This document shows positions 16,686 through 26,362 of a stretch of DNA of 64,000 bases, one piece after another. The translations under genes were made by a program, and so were the position numbers. The stretch covers positions 1-64,000 of the forward strand of contig NZ_JALPRJ010000009.1 in NCBI RefSeq assembly GCF_030464885.1. Direction: 5' to 3'. The notes beneath the pieces were generated by a model. That model saw nothing but the letters and a program-made list of their open reading frames with translations. It searched no databases and was not told the DNA's origin. The DNA is from Caballeronia sp. SEWSISQ10-4 2 (GTDB lineage: Bacteria; Pseudomonadota; Gammaproteobacteria; Burkholderiales; Burkholderiaceae). The stretch's first letter is position 1, and the number at the start of each line of letters is the position of its first letter.

Positions 16686-17606
16686 TTACGACGCGAAAGT
16701 GAAGAGAGGATGCGAATCCAGGCTTTCGCTCACTGCGCTTTTCCAGCTTGCCGGGAGTTTGGCTTGCACCACCTCAGCTTCGGCTTTGCTACGAAAGGCG
16801 GCGAACACGCTCGCGCCAGATCCGGTCATTCGCGCAGGTGCAAGATGAGAAAACCACCCCAGCACTTGAGCTACTTCCGCGTACTTTTCAACCACAACCG
16901 CCTGCATGTCATTTCGGCCGAAGCTATCGGGCCAATCAGCGGCAGAACTATGTTGTGCAAGAAAGTCCGTCATTGTGAGGACTTTTGAGTCCCTTGTCAA
17001 CGCTTCTTCCGAAAAAATCGCGACAGTTGGCACATGTACCGCAGGAGTCACCACCAGGAAAAAGCGTTTCGGCAGGTCGACAGCCTGCAGCGCTTCGCCC
17101 ACACCTTCCGCAAACGCATTTTGCCCGAAGACGAAAAACGGCACATCGGCGCCTAGCTGCAGCGCCAGGTCCTGCAAGTCTTGTCGCGGTAAATCGACGC
17201 CCCACAAGCGATTAAGCGCGAGCAACGTGGTGGCGGCGTCCGAGCTGCCGCCGCCAAGGCCTGCGCCCATCGGCAGGATTTTATCGATTTCGATGTCTAC
17301 GCCAAAACCGCTGCCAGTATGCGTTTGCAGCAAGCGCGCCGCGCGTACGACGAGGTCGCTGGCTTCCGGCACGCCCGGCACATCGGTTTTACGTGCGATG
17401 ACGCCGTCCTCGCGACGGGTGAAGTGCAGCAAGTCGCCCCAGTCGAGCAACTGGAACACCGTCTGCAACGCGTGATAGCCATCTGGCCGACGGCCCGTGA
17501 TGTGCAAAAACAGATTGAGCTTGGCCGGCGCGAGGCAATTGCGCAGGGACGCATCGGCCAGCGGGCGCGCTGAGCCAGGCGATGAACCCGGTAAAGGTGA
17601 CGGCAT
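16686..17606 (-). CDS. ispE: 4-diphosphocytidyl-2-C-methyl-D-erythritol kinase IspE
   Basis: IspE phosphorylates CDP-methylerythritol in the MEP isoprenoid pathway. The 306-residue GHMP kinase has a short unconserved start of about 25 residues, then [20 protein letters not shown] with the catalytic Lys, the ATP-binding glycine loop [22 protein letters not shown], and [13 protein letters not shown] near the C-terminus. It lies in the conserved lolB-ispE-tRNA-Gln-prs order and runs with them. Confidence 0.96.
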   Translation of the reverse strand: MPSPLPGSSPGSARPLADASLRNCLAPAKLNLFLHITGRRPDGYHALQTVFQLLDWGDLLHFTRREDGVIARKTDVPGVPEASDLVVRAARLLQTHTGSGFGVDIEIDKILPMGAGLGGGSSDAATTLLALNRLWGVDLPRQDLQDLALQLGADVPFFVFGQNAFAEGVGEALQAVDLPKRFFLVVTPAVHVPTVAIFSEEALTRDSKVLTMTDFLAQHSSAADWPDSFGRNDMQAVVVEKYAEVAQVLGWFSHLAPARMTGSGASVFAAFRSKAEAEVVQAKLPASWKSAVSESLDSHPLFTFAS

Positions 17607-17623
17607 GCTGTTGACTTAAAACG

Positions 17624-18253
17624 TTACTGGTCGAGGACGAGCTTGATGTCGAGCGGCGGTTCGTCGCGCGACAGATTCAGGCGCTTCACGCCGGTTGCGG
17701 GCGCGTCGGCGTAGGCCAGATAGTCGATGGTCCAGCCATCCTGCTTGATTTCCTTCAGGCGGCCGTTTTCCGACGATGAATCCATCGTTGTGCGCGCCCG
17801 CGAGGTCGGCGCAGGCGATGGCTGCAGCCAATACCGCAAGCCTTCCACGGGCAGCGCAAACCCCAGCGTGTTGCTCATCAGTTGGGAGACGTTATCGGCG
17901 GTCTGCGGTTCGCGGTTCGGCAATTCCAATGTGGCCGAAGACGGCGAGGACGTCACGATAGCCAGCGTCTGCCCAAGCGGATTGCGCAATTGCAGCGTGA
18001 CGGTGTCTCCCGTTTCCTGCCAGTCGAAGTTGCCGTAGGCGTTGCGTTGCTGGCCGGTCTGGTCGTTGTACTGGACAGAAAAACGGCCGTGATACGCGCG
18101 GCTGGTTTGCGCGGTGATCGCGGTTGCTGCATTCGATGTAGTCGGCACCCGCGGTTTGATCGCACACCCCGACACCATCACCACACCCGCTGCCATCAGC
18201 GCCAGCGCGCCACGACGTGCGCGCTGACCACCCAGGAAATTCGTAGCAATCAA
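17624..18253 (-). CDS. lolB: Outer-membrane lipoprotein receptor LolB
   Basis: LolB accepts lipoproteins from LolA and inserts them in the outer membrane. The protein has a lipoprotein signal, hydrophobic LALMAAGVVMV then the lipobox VSGC, and the LolB features GRFSVQYNDQTGQQRNAYGNF and a WLQPSP segment. I choose the TTG at 18253 as start (209 residues), since it falls three bases after the TGA of the upstream TPR gene and gives a normal signal length. The alternative ATG at 18337 would add 28 residues and overlap that gene. It precedes ispE. Confidence 0.87.
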   Translation of the reverse strand: MIATNFLGGQRARRGALALMAAGVVMVSGCAIKPRVPTTSNAATAITAQTSRAYHGRFSVQYNDQTGQQRNAYGNFDWQETGDTVTLQLRNPLGQTLAIVTSSPSSATLELPNREPQTADNVSQLMSNTLGFALPVEGLRYWLQPSPAPTSRARTTMDSSSENGRLKEIKQDGWTIDYLAYADAPATGVKRLNLSRDEPPLDIKLVLDQ

Positions 18254-18255
18254 GT

Positions 18256-20124
18256 TCAAAGGTCGTTCACCTGGAATCGTTTGAGCGTCTTCAACAGTGT
18301 GTCGTTGCCCGGTTCGAGCTTTTGCGCCTGACGCCATGTATTACGCGCCTGGTCCTGTTGCCCCGACTTCCACTGCACTTCGCCGAGATGTGCGCCAATT
18401 TCGGCGTTCGGCTGCAGGTCGTAGGCCTTCTTCAGGATGCTCGCGGCTTCAGTCGCATTGCCCAGCCGATACTTCGCCCAGCCGAGACTGTCCATGATGA
18501 ACGCGTCGTTTGGCGCAAGCGACACCGCTTTCTCGATCAGCTTCTCCGCCTCGTCCAGCCGCTCATTGCGATCGACGAGCGAATAGCCGAGCGCGTTATA
18601 CGCTTGCGCATTGTCCGGCTGCTCTTTCATCAGCTTGCGCAATTGCGTTTCCATTGTGTCGTAATGGCCGTTCTTCTCGGCGGCCATGGCGTAGTCATAG
18701 GCGATATCGGGATCATCGGGGAATGCAGCCGATGCCTTCGACAAAGCCGTTTCCGCCTCCGGATACCGTTGCGCCTGGAACAGCAACGCGGCGTCCGTGC
18801 GCGCGAGCAGCGCCAGATCGCGCGGATCGGATGTCTGCAGGCTGCCCAGCAACGCATGCGCTGCGTCGACTTTGCCGTGCGAGGCGAGGATTTGCGCCCG
18901 CGTGACTTGTGCCGGCAAATACTGCTGGCTCGAACGTGGAATCTTGTCGAGCCACTGGTTCGCGGCGACGTCGTCCTTTTTCTCCAGCGATAACTGCGCG
19001 AGATAGATGTACGCCTGGCCCGGGTCCGCGCCCGGCGTGCCCTCAGCCGCCGCTGCGTACTGCTTCAGATAGTCCTGCGCCTTGTCCGGCTGTTTCTTCT
19101 GGATATTGATCAGCGCGAGCGCCATCAGCGGCGTCAAGTCTTTCGCATCGTTCTTGCGCATGATTTCGAACTGCTTCTGGGCGTCGTCGAGACGATCCGC
19201 CGATAGATACAGTTGCGCCAGCGCAAGCCGCGCGTCGTGCGATTTCGGATTCTTGTCGAGGTACTTTTCGAACGAAGCGATACCCTCGTCGCGTTCCTTC
19301 GGCCCCATGCGGGCGAGCGTCAATGCTGCAGGCAGATAGTCAGGCTTCAGTTGCAGTGCCTGTTCAAGCGATGCCTTCGCGCCCGGCAGGTCGTCGGCGG
19401 CAATTTCTTGCCGGGCGAGCGCCAGTTGTGTTTCCGGCCGGTTCATGTCGTTCTTGACCAGATCCTTCAGCACATTCAGCCCACCCACGCGATTCGGCCC
19501 GCGCGACAGCAGAACCTGCAGCGAGATGATCGCGTCGCCACGCTGCTCCGCGGGTACCTTCGCGAGCTCGGTCGTGAGGATCGGCTTGGCGTCGTCGGGC
19601 TTGCCGGAGAGGATCAGCAGCGACGCGCTCAACTGCGCCGCGCGCTCCGAGTTCGGTGAGAATTGCTGCCAAAGCTGGACGGCCGTCAGCGCGTCGTTGG
19701 GACTTTGTGCTGCAATTGCAATTTCGGTCGCGCGCTGGGCGAAACGCGGATCGTGCGTGTCGCGGGCGAGAGCGAGATAGGTCTGATACGCCGGTGCAGC
19801 CTGATTGCGTTGCAGCGCGACTTCGGCCGCGAGCACCTGGAACACGATCTGGCTGGACGCCGCGACGTTCGGCAAGTCCTGCGTTTCCTTGCCCGTCGGC
19901 GGCGCGGTGATCAGGTCCGCCGCGCTGATGGCCGCCTGATCGTCGTCCGGCGCGGGAAGTTGCGCGGGGCTCTGCGCGTAGGCAGGCGCGAGCGCGAACG
20001 CAGCCACCGCGAACGCAACTGCGGCCGCGAGCTTGCTCGGGTAGACCGGCTTACCGCGTGTAGCGCTCGTTTGAGCGGTCGCTGCACGCTGCTTCGAAAA
20101 CAACTTTACGAAGGACAAGTTCAT
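18256..20124 (-). CDS. Exported tetratricopeptide repeat protein
   Basis: The 622-residue protein has a long signal peptide (hydrophobic AAVAFAVAAFALAPAYA, cleavage near residue 50). The remainder is a chain of TPR-like helical pairs, clear in ALNQAIYL-type units such as PDDPDIAYDYAMAAEKNGHY, DNAQAYNALGYSLVDRNERL, and AFIMDSLGWAKYRLGNATEA. Such proteins usually serve as periplasmic or outer-membrane scaffold. It lies immediately upstream of lolB, with a three-base gap, and is shared with many beta-proteobacteria at this place, which hints at a role in envelope biogenesis. Function is otherwise unknown. Confidence 0.85.
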   Translation of the reverse strand: MNLSFVKLFSKQRAATAQTSATRGKPVYPSKLAAAVAFAVAAFALAPAYAQSPAQLPAPDDDQAAISAADLITAPPTGKETQDLPNVAASSQIVFQVLAAEVALQRNQAAPAYQTYLALARDTHDPRFAQRATEIAIAAQSPNDALTAVQLWQQFSPNSERAAQLSASLLILSGKPDDAKPILTTELAKVPAEQRGDAIISLQVLLSRGPNRVGGLNVLKDLVKNDMNRPETQLALARQEIAADDLPGAKASLEQALQLKPDYLPAALTLARMGPKERDEGIASFEKYLDKNPKSHDARLALAQLYLSADRLDDAQKQFEIMRKNDAKDLTPLMALALINIQKKQPDKAQDYLKQYAAAAEGTPGADPGQAYIYLAQLSLEKKDDVAANQWLDKIPRSSQQYLPAQVTRAQILASHGKVDAAHALLGSLQTSDPRDLALLARTDAALLFQAQRYPEAETALSKASAAFPDDPDIAYDYAMAAEKNGHYDTMETQLRKLMKEQPDNAQAYNALGYSLVDRNERLDEAEKLIEKAVSLAPNDAFIMDSLGWAKYRLGNATEAASILKKAYDLQPNAEIGAHLGEVQWKSGQQDQARNTWRQAQKLEPGNDTLLKTLKRFQVNDL

Positions 20125-20209
20125 GGAAATCCGATCAATGTTTCAGTCGATTGTAACGCGCTCGCTACAATACGCGCACATCCCACAGCAAGTTGCAGAC
20201 CAGTAAAAC

Positions 20210-21040
20210 ATGCCAGAGTTGCCGGAAGTCGAAGTAACCCGACGCGGGATCGAACCGTTTGTTGCAGGACGCAGGGTGGAGCGCGTCGAGGTCCGCACGC
20301 CGGCTCTGCGCTGGCCGATTCCACCGCACCTCGCGAAGACAATGAAGGCGCTGAAAATCGAAAAGGTTGAGCGGCGCGGCAAGTATCTGCTGTTCGAAAC
20401 ATCCGAGGGTTGGCTGATCGTGCATCTCGGCATGACGGGGACGCTGCGCGTATTGCGGAACGTGCCGCGCCCGCCCGACGCGGCGAAGCATGATCATATA
20501 GATCTGATCTTCGACGAATTCATCCTGCGCTTTCGCGATCCGCGACGCTTTGGCGCGGTGCTCTGGCATGCGCGTGAAGACGGCGACGTGCTCGACCATC
20601 CGTTGCTCGCCGGTTTGGGCGTGGAACCTTTCACCGCCGAGTTTTCCGGCGCGCTGATGTACCGGCAGACGCGAGGGCGCAAGGTGTCGGTCAAGCAGGC
20701 GCTGCTTGCGGGCACGATGGTCGTCGGCGTGGGCAACATTTACGCGTCCGAGAGCTTGTTTCGCGCGGGCATCCGGCCAACGGTCGCCGCCGGACGTGTC
20801 TCGCTCGTGCGCTACGACCTGCTCGCCGATGCCGTGCGCACGACGCTTGCCGCGGCTATCGAAAAGGGTGGCAGCACGCTGCGCGATTTCGTTGGCAGCA
20901 ACGGAGAGTCGGGCTATTTCCAGCTCGATTATTTCGTCTATGATCGCGCGGGCCAGCCGTGCCGCGTTTGCGGAACGGCCATCAAACAAATCGTGCAGGG
21001 CCAGCGATCAACGTACTTTTGCCCGCGCTGCCAGCGCTAG
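20210..21040 (+). CDS. mutM: Formamidopyrimidine-DNA glycosylase MutM (Fpg)
   Basis: MutM excises 8-oxoguanine and nicks the strand. The 276-residue protein begins [15 protein letters not shown], where the N-terminal Pro2 and Glu3 are the catalytic residues. It has [16 protein letters not shown], the [17 protein letters not shown] helix-two-turns-helix, and ends with the zinc finger C-x2-C...C-x2-C (CRVCG to CPRC). It is immediately followed by mutY, so the two GO-repair glycosylases are in one operon. It runs divergent from the TPR gene. Confidence 0.97.
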   Translation: MPELPEVEVTRRGIEPFVAGRRVERVEVRTPALRWPIPPHLAKTMKALKIEKVERRGKYLLFETSEGWLIVHLGMTGTLRVLRNVPRPPDAAKHDHIDLIFDEFILRFRDPRRFGAVLWHAREDGDVLDHPLLAGLGVEPFTAEFSGALMYRQTRGRKVSVKQALLAGTMVVGVGNIYASESLFRAGIRPTVAAGRVSLVRYDLLADAVRTTLAAAIEKGGSTLRDFVGSNGESGYFQLDYFVYDRAGQPCRVCGTAIKQIVQGQRSTYFCPRCQR

Positions 21041-21045
21041 CCGAC

Positions 21046-22104
21046 ATGCTCCAGCTCACCGATTTCTCCACGCGCCTGATCGCGTGGCAACGTGTTCACG
21101 GCCGCCACGACCTGCCGTGGCAAAACACACGCGATGCATATCGGATCTGGTTGTCCGAAATCATGTTGCAGCAGACGCAGGTGTCGACGGTGATCCCGTA
21201 CTACGCGCGTTTTCTCGACCGTTTCCCCGATGTGAACGCACTCGCCTTCGCACCGCTCGACGACGTGATGGCGCTATGGGCCGGCCTTGGTTATTACTCG
21301 CGCGCGCGAAATTTGCATCGATGCGCGTGTGTTGTATCGATGGAGCATGGCGGCGAGTTTCCCCGCAGCGTCGACGAGCTTGCCGAACTGCCGGGTATCG
21401 GGCGTTCGACGGCGGCTGCAATCGCGTCGTTCGCGTTCGGCGCCCGCGCGACTATTCTCGATGGCAACGTGAAGCGCGTGCTTGCGCGCGTGTTTGGCGT
21501 CGACGGCTTTCCGGGCGAAAAACGCGTGGAAAACACGATGTGGACGCTGGCCGAATCGCTGCTTCCCGATGCCGCGCACAAGGACGAAGTCACCGCGTAC
21601 ACGCAGGGTTTGATGGATCTGGGCGCGACGCTGTGCGTGCGTGGCAAGCCGGATTGCGCGCGCTGCCCATTCGCCGCCGATTGCGTGGCGAACGTGACGG
21701 GACGTCAAAAGGAATTGCCGGCGTCTCGCCCGAAAAAGACCGTGCCGACGCGCAAGACCTGGATGCTGGTTTTGCAGGATGGCAATAGCGTGTTGCTGGA
21801 AAAGCGCCCGCCGACAGGCATTTGGGGCGGCTTATGGAGCCTGCCGGAAGCCGCCGATGAAGACGCGCTCGCGGCGGTCGCGCACAGCTTGGGCGGCACG
21901 GCCGAGCTTCAGCGACTGAGCCCGTTCACGCACACGTTCACGCATTTCAAACTGGATATCGAGCCGCGTCTCGGTCGGGCGAACGGTGTGCCCGACGCCG
22001 CCGATAACCAGACCGTGTGGGCGCCGCTAGCGAACATCGACGCGTATGGTGTACCCGCGCCGGTTCGCAAGCTTCTCGACGCGCTGCAGGGCTCGTTGAT
22101 TTGA
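21046..22104 (+). CDS. mutY: Adenine DNA glycosylase MutY
   Basis: MutY removes adenine mispaired with 8-oxoguanine. The 352-residue protein has the catalytic Glu in SEIMLQQTQVSTVIPYY, the HhH motif LPGIGRSTAAAI, the catalytic Asp in ILDGNVKRVLARVF, the iron-sulfur ligands C-x6-C-x2-C-x5-C (CVRGKPDCARCPFAADC), and a C-terminal Nudix-like domain (WGGLWSLPEA). It starts five bases after the mutM stop. An upstream in-frame ATG within mutM (20959) is unlikely. Confidence 0.97.
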   Translation: MLQLTDFSTRLIAWQRVHGRHDLPWQNTRDAYRIWLSEIMLQQTQVSTVIPYYARFLDRFPDVNALAFAPLDDVMALWAGLGYYSRARNLHRCACVVSMEHGGEFPRSVDELAELPGIGRSTAAAIASFAFGARATILDGNVKRVLARVFGVDGFPGEKRVENTMWTLAESLLPDAAHKDEVTAYTQGLMDLGATLCVRGKPDCARCPFAADCVANVTGRQKELPASRPKKTVPTRKTWMLVLQDGNSVLLEKRPPTGIWGGLWSLPEAADEDALAAVAHSLGGTAELQRLSPFTHTFTHFKLDIEPRLGRANGVPDAADNQTVWAPLANIDAYGVPAPVRKLLDALQGSLI

Positions 22105-22127
22105 TCGGGCGTGCTGCTAGGGCCGCC

Positions 22128-22760
22128 TCACAGCAGTTGATGCTGCTGCATATAGTGATGCACGACATCGATCCGTGCGGCCGCGTCTTCGAGCTCCATC
22201 AACTTCTGCCGGGCGCGCATGGGGATCGGCAGGATCTCGGATAAACGATTGGATACCCAGGTCGGATCGTCGAGAAGGAAGGGTTCGGTGAACGGCAGGT
22301 CTTTCGGCTCGCGCACTTTGATTGCATCGATGATCCGCTCCAGCACTTCCGCGCACGCGCCGAACTTCGCCAACGCATCAGTACCGTCCAGCGGCACGTC
22401 GTCCCCGATGGTTTCCGCTACGCCCACGAGCAAATTGCTCGGCTCCACGCGATGCGACAACAGCCGAAACCGGGTCGTCCCGCGTGCCTGGATGAGCAGC
22501 ATGCCAAACGTGTCCACGTCGCATTGCGTGATCTCGGCCAGGCAGCCAATGTTCTCGGGCACCGACGGATCGCCCGGCGACGCAATCTCATTCCCGCTTT
22601 TCAACAAGCACACGCCGAACGGCGTGCCTTCGCGCAAACACTCGCGCGCCATGTCGAGATAGCGGGCTTCGAAGATTTTCAGGGGGAGATGGCCGCCGGG
22701 AAACAGCACGGTGTGCAGGGGAAACAGCGGCAGGTCGGCGAGAAGGGGGTTGGTGGACAT
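22128..22760 (-). CDS. Lon substrate-binding domain protein
   Basis: The 210-residue protein is a stand-alone copy of the N-terminal LON domain. It shows LPLFPLHTVLFPGGHLPLKIFEARY at the start, then GVCLLKSG, CLAEITQCD and LLIQARGTTRFRLLSH. There is no AAA or protease domain. Related stand-alone proteins occur throughout proteobacteria; function is not established. It converges with mutY and lies downstream of rapZ. Confidence 0.88.
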   Translation of the reverse strand: MSTNPLLADLPLFPLHTVLFPGGHLPLKIFEARYLDMARECLREGTPFGVCLLKSGNEIASPGDPSVPENIGCLAEITQCDVDTFGMLLIQARGTTRFRLLSHRVEPSNLLVGVAETIGDDVPLDGTDALAKFGACAEVLERIIDAIKVREPKDLPFTEPFLLDDPTWVSNRLSEILPIPMRARQKLMELEDAAARIDVVHHYMQQHQLL

Positions 22761-22795
22761 CGCGCGCTTCTTTTAAAAAGACCGCCCGACGGCGA

Positions 22796-23692
22796 TCAGG
22801 TTTGCAAGGGCGCGACGTGACCATCTACAGCGATGGGGGCGTCGCGATGCCGCACGATCACATTGGCCTTTTCCCCGAAGCGCGCGGCCAGCGCCTGGGC
22901 GATGAATACCGAACGATGCTGGCCACCCGTGCAGCCGATCGCCACCGTCAGATAACTGCGGTTGTCGTCGCGAAATTGCGGCAGCCATTTGGCGATGAAC
23001 GTGCCTACGTCGTCGATCATCTGGTGGACCATAGGCTGGGCGGACAAAAAGTCGATAACCGGCTGGTCCAGGCCCGTCAGCGGCCGCAGTTCGTGGTCGT
23101 AATAAGGATTCGGCAGCGTGCGGACATCGAAGACGAAATCGGCGTCGAGCGGCACACCGCGCTTGAACCCGAACGACTCGAACATCAGCGTGAGCCCGGC
23201 CGTTTCCTGCTCAATAAAACTCTTCACCCACGCGCGCAACACGTTCGCCCGCAGATTGCTGGTGTCGATCTGATGGCCGAACTCGGCAAGCCCCGAGACG
23301 AGTTCGCGCTCACGTTCGATCGCTTCGCCCAGCGAGGTGAGCAGCCCGACGTCGGCGTCGTGACCTGGCGAACCCGACAACGGATGACGGCGGCGCGTCT
23401 CGGAAAAGCGTTGAATCAGCGACTGCGTGCTGGCGTTGAGAAACAGTACACGCAGGTCGAATGACTGCGAAAGGTCTTTGATGATCGCGGGCACTTCGTC
23501 GAGCGAACGGCTCGAGCGTGCGTCGATAGCGACAGCTAGACGCGGCTGCCCTTGTGTGTCGAGATACTTGGCGAGCTCGGGCAAAAAGCGCGGCGGCAGG
23601 TTGTCGACGCAATAGTAGCCGGCGTCTTCGAGCGCGTTCAGAGCGACGGATTTGCCGGAGCCGGAAATGCCGGTAATCAGAATGATGCGCAT
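22796..23692 (-). CDS. rapZ: RNase adapter protein RapZ
   Basis: The 298-residue protein has the P-loop GISGSGKS at residues 8-15, a second Walker-type aspartate, and the conserved C-terminal domain with [18 protein letters not shown] and [15 protein letters not shown]. In E. coli RapZ guides RNase E to the sRNA GlmZ and so controls amino-sugar synthesis. The start is the ATG at 23692; an upstream TTG is in frame. It lies in the ptsN-hprK-rapZ block, a conserved partnership of nitrogen-PTS genes. Confidence 0.95.
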   Translation of the reverse strand: MRIILITGISGSGKSVALNALEDAGYYCVDNLPPRFLPELAKYLDTQGQPRLAVAIDARSSRSLDEVPAIIKDLSQSFDLRVLFLNASTQSLIQRFSETRRRHPLSGSPGHDADVGLLTSLGEAIERERELVSGLAEFGHQIDTSNLRANVLRAWVKSFIEQETAGLTLMFESFGFKRGVPLDADFVFDVRTLPNPYYDHELRPLTGLDQPVIDFLSAQPMVHQMIDDVGTFIAKWLPQFRDDNRSYLTVAIGCTGGQHRSVFIAQALAARFGEKANVIVRHRDAPIAVDGHVAPLQT

Positions 23693-23790
23693 GAATAAGG
23701 ACTCGTTCGCTTGAGGCAAAACACGCAAAAAGTTCGGGTCCGGGCAGCGGCTGGAAGCTCAATGCCGCCGGTTTTTGCCAGCTCGACCCC

Positions 23791-24759
23791 TTAGATCAGC
23801 TTGCCGGGGAACTGGCTTTCGGGGTCCTGCATCGCCAGGCGCTGACGATCCATGAAGTCGCGCAGGGTATCGATACCCCGCAACTGCAGGATCGTGTTGC
23901 GCACCGCCGCTTCCACCAGCACAGCCAGATTCCGGCCAGCCGCCACCTGGATGGTGACCTTGCTGATCGGCAAGCCGAGGACATCGACCGCCTGGCTTTC
24001 CAGTGGCAGGCGCTGGAATTCACCGTCTGGACGACGCACCAGCTGAACGATCAGCTTGAGCTTCATTTTCCGCCGAACAGCGGTTTCACCAAAGATGGTT
24101 TTGATATCCAGCAGGCCGAGGCCGCGCACTTCAAGCAGGTTCTGCAGCAGCGGCGGGCATCTGCCTTCGACAAAATCCGGCCCGAGGCGCACGAAGTCTA
24201 CGGCGTCGTCCGCGACAAGACCGTGACCGCGGCTGATGAGCTCCAGCCCGAGTTCGCTTTTCCCGAGCCCGGAGTCGCCGGTCAGCAGCACACCCATGCC
24301 GAGGATGTCGAGGAACACGCCGTGCAGCGTGGCGCGTGGCGCGAGGATCCGCGACATATAGAGGCGCAGGCTGTCGATCACCGCCGCCGCTGACATCCGC
24401 GTGGTGAAGAGCGGCGTGGACGACCGAGTGCAGCGCAGAACCAGCTCAGGCGGTGCACCAACCTCGCCCGCGACCACCAGGAACGGCGGTTCCAGCGCGA
24501 TCAGTTCGGCCATGTTGCGCGAGCGGTCTTCGTCGGACTGGCGCTGGTAGTAGTTGATTTCGGCGTCGCCGAGTACCTGGATACGGTTGGGGTGAATCAG
24601 GTTCAAGTGCCCGACGAGGTCTGCGCTCGACGTTGCGTTGGCAACGGTTTCGGTCGAAAAGCCGCGTTCCCAGCCTTCGTGACCCGTCAGCCAACTAAGT
24701 TTGAGCGCGGCTGCGTTGTCGTCGAAAATGCTCTGGGCGTTGATGCTGGACGTATCCAT
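23791..24759 (-). CDS. hprK: HPr kinase/phosphorylase HprK
   Basis: HprK phosphorylates and dephosphorylates the serine of HPr. The 322-residue protein has an N-terminal domain and the C-terminal kinase core with the Walker A loop [31 protein letters not shown], and the signature [20 protein letters not shown]. Beta-proteobacteria carry it in an incomplete PTS without sugar permease. It stands between ptsN and rapZ, and upstream is rpoN, so a regulatory nitrogen-PTS cascade is likely. Confidence 0.96.
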   Translation of the reverse strand: MDTSSINAQSIFDDNAAALKLSWLTGHEGWERGFSTETVANATSSADLVGHLNLIHPNRIQVLGDAEINYYQRQSDEDRSRNMAELIALEPPFLVVAGEVGAPPELVLRCTRSSTPLFTTRMSAAAVIDSLRLYMSRILAPRATLHGVFLDILGMGVLLTGDSGLGKSELGLELISRGHGLVADDAVDFVRLGPDFVEGRCPPLLQNLLEVRGLGLLDIKTIFGETAVRRKMKLKLIVQLVRRPDGEFQRLPLESQAVDVLGLPISKVTIQVAAGRNLAVLVEAAVRNTILQLRGIDTLRDFMDRQRLAMQDPESQFPGKLI

Positions 24760-24947
24760 GAGGCCGGAACTCCGTGAGAGGCCGCGAGCGTGGAGTAATT
24801 GAAGAGATCGGGAGTGGTCCCTTTCAATACTCCGCTCAATAGGACTGATTGTGCGCTAGAAGGGCCGCCGGCGCGAGAGGGCCGTGCGGCCTGGCTCTCG
24901 GCGCTGAGGCCGGCTTCAAGTCCAGCGCGAGACCCGGCTCAACAAGC

Positions 24948-25403
24948 TCAGGGCTGCCATTGCGTGAGCACCCGATGCAGCGCCTCACGGTTTTCTTCGG
25001 TATTCAGGCGTTCGCGCGCGTCCCGGTCGGATAGCAATTGCGCTATCTCGGACAGGATTTCGAGGTGCTGTTGCGTGGCCTGTTCGGGAACGAGCAGAAA
25101 GATCAGCAGCGACACGGGCTGCCCATCCGGCGATTCGAAAGCAATCGGCTCAGCCAGGCGCACAAAGGCGGCGAGCGGATGCTTCAGGCCCTTGATGCGC
25201 CCGTGGGGAATGGCGACACCTTCACCGAGACCGGTCGAGCCGAGGCGCTCGCGCGCGAAAAGATTGTCGGTGACGATACTGCGGCCAATGCCGTTCTGGT
25301 TCTCGAAGATCAAGCCCGCTTGCTCGAATACACGTTTCTTGCTGGTGACGGACAGTCCGAGGACGACATTTTCGAGGGGAAGAAATTTGGCTAAACGATT
25401 CAT
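24948..25403 (-). CDS. ptsN: Nitrogen-regulatory PTS enzyme IIA PtsN
   Basis: The 151-residue EIIA-Ntr protein receives phosphate on a His in GVAIPHGR (His67 by this start) and modulates potassium and nitrogen-related regulation. The fold is typical: LENVVLGLSVTSKKRVFEQAG, LSDRDARERL at the C-terminal helix. I choose the ATG at 25403; an in-frame ATG at 25439 adds 12 residues and has better spacing from an AGGAG, so the start is not certain. It follows hpf on the same strand. Confidence 0.9.
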   Translation of the reverse strand: MNRLAKFLPLENVVLGLSVTSKKRVFEQAGLIFENQNGIGRSIVTDNLFARERLGSTGLGEGVAIPHGRIKGLKHPLAAFVRLAEPIAFESPDGQPVSLLIFLLVPEQATQQHLEILSEIAQLLSDRDARERLNTEENREALHRVLTQWQP

Positions 25404-25439
25404 GTTGGCAGGCAGATGCGTGGCCTGAATTCTCCTCAT

Positions 25440-25828
25440 CGTGGCGGCTGCAGAACCTGCACGAAACGCTCACGGCGATTTTGGTAAGGAATGCGCGGGA
25501 GACCAAGGTCTCGCTTCACTCCGATTAACAACCCCGGTACTAACCGGACCATTATAGAACAGCGCAATCAGCGATGGTGCGGCGCGCCATACGCTGCGTG
25601 CGTTTGTTGCGAATTACGCAACGGTTGCCATTTGACCCAAACCCGCGGCAAAAAACGGCCCAAAACCGACGGTGACAAAAAAAGCCGCCTGCTTTCAGGC
25701 GGCTCGTGCCGACTATCGGGCTCCGGTCTGGATCGCTCCGGAATCCGGCGCATCGAAAAATCATCCTGCCGATGCGCCGTCCAACCCATTTGAACCATTC
25801 CTCTAACCGTTCACGGTGCCCGCAGTAC
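25440..25828. other. Intergenic region hpf to ptsN
   Basis: A 389-bp stretch without a gene. Apart from the terminator at 25677-25704 I see nothing specific in it. Confidence 0.6.
25677..25704 (-). terminator. Intrinsic terminator of hpf
   Basis: On the minus strand AGCCGCCTG (25696-25704) pairs with CAGGCGGCT (25683-25691) followed by seven U residues (25677-25683). Confidence 0.85.
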
Positions 25829-26188
25829 TTATGGCGCCGGAACTTCGCTCTCCTGCGGTTCGTGCCCGTACTTCATTGTGGCGTGCGCATGGCCCTGGAT
25901 CTTGTCCTTGTGGCGAAGCACTTGCCGGTCCAGCTTGTCGACCATCAGGTCGATGGCCGCGTACATATCAACGTCACAACTCTCGATGAAAATGTCCTTG
26001 CCCTTCAGATGCAGGTTGATTTCGACCTTTTGCCGCTTGTCCTTTTCCCTATGATTGTCGACCGAGAGGACCACACTGCCGTCGATCACCTGATCGAAGT
26101 GCCGTAGCACTCTATCCAGTTTGGTGATCACATATTCTCGCAACGCAGGCGTCAATTCGAGATGGTGTCCACTGATCTGCAGATTCAT
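25829..26188 (-). CDS. hpf: Ribosome hibernation promoting factor HPF
   Basis: The 119-residue protein is a sigma-54 modulation / S30AE family member: [35 protein letters not shown], then [39 protein letters not shown]. It is the short-type factor that binds the 30S decoding centre and promotes 100S dimers or inactive ribosomes in stationary phase. GGAGAG precedes the ATG at 26188; the frame is open 13 codons further. It follows rpoN on the same strand, the conserved rpoN-hpf-ptsN order. Confidence 0.95.
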   Translation of the reverse strand: MNLQISGHHLELTPALREYVITKLDRVLRHFDQVIDGSVVLSVDNHREKDKRQKVEINLHLKGKDIFIESCDVDMYAAIDLMVDKLDRQVLRHKDKIQGHAHATMKYGHEPQESEVPAP

Positions 26189-26362
26189 AGTTGCTCTCCA
26201 AGCTAATGGCCGCCTGGACGCTATCACGCTGCTTAAACCGGTCGCTGCTTGGCCCGTACGTGCCCATTCTGTTGAACGATGGTACGGATCGGGATCGCAT
26301 CGGCCGGCTTGCTCGCGCTTTCGCGACGCGGCCGGTAAAGGCCCGCCGCGACATGCAGCGGG

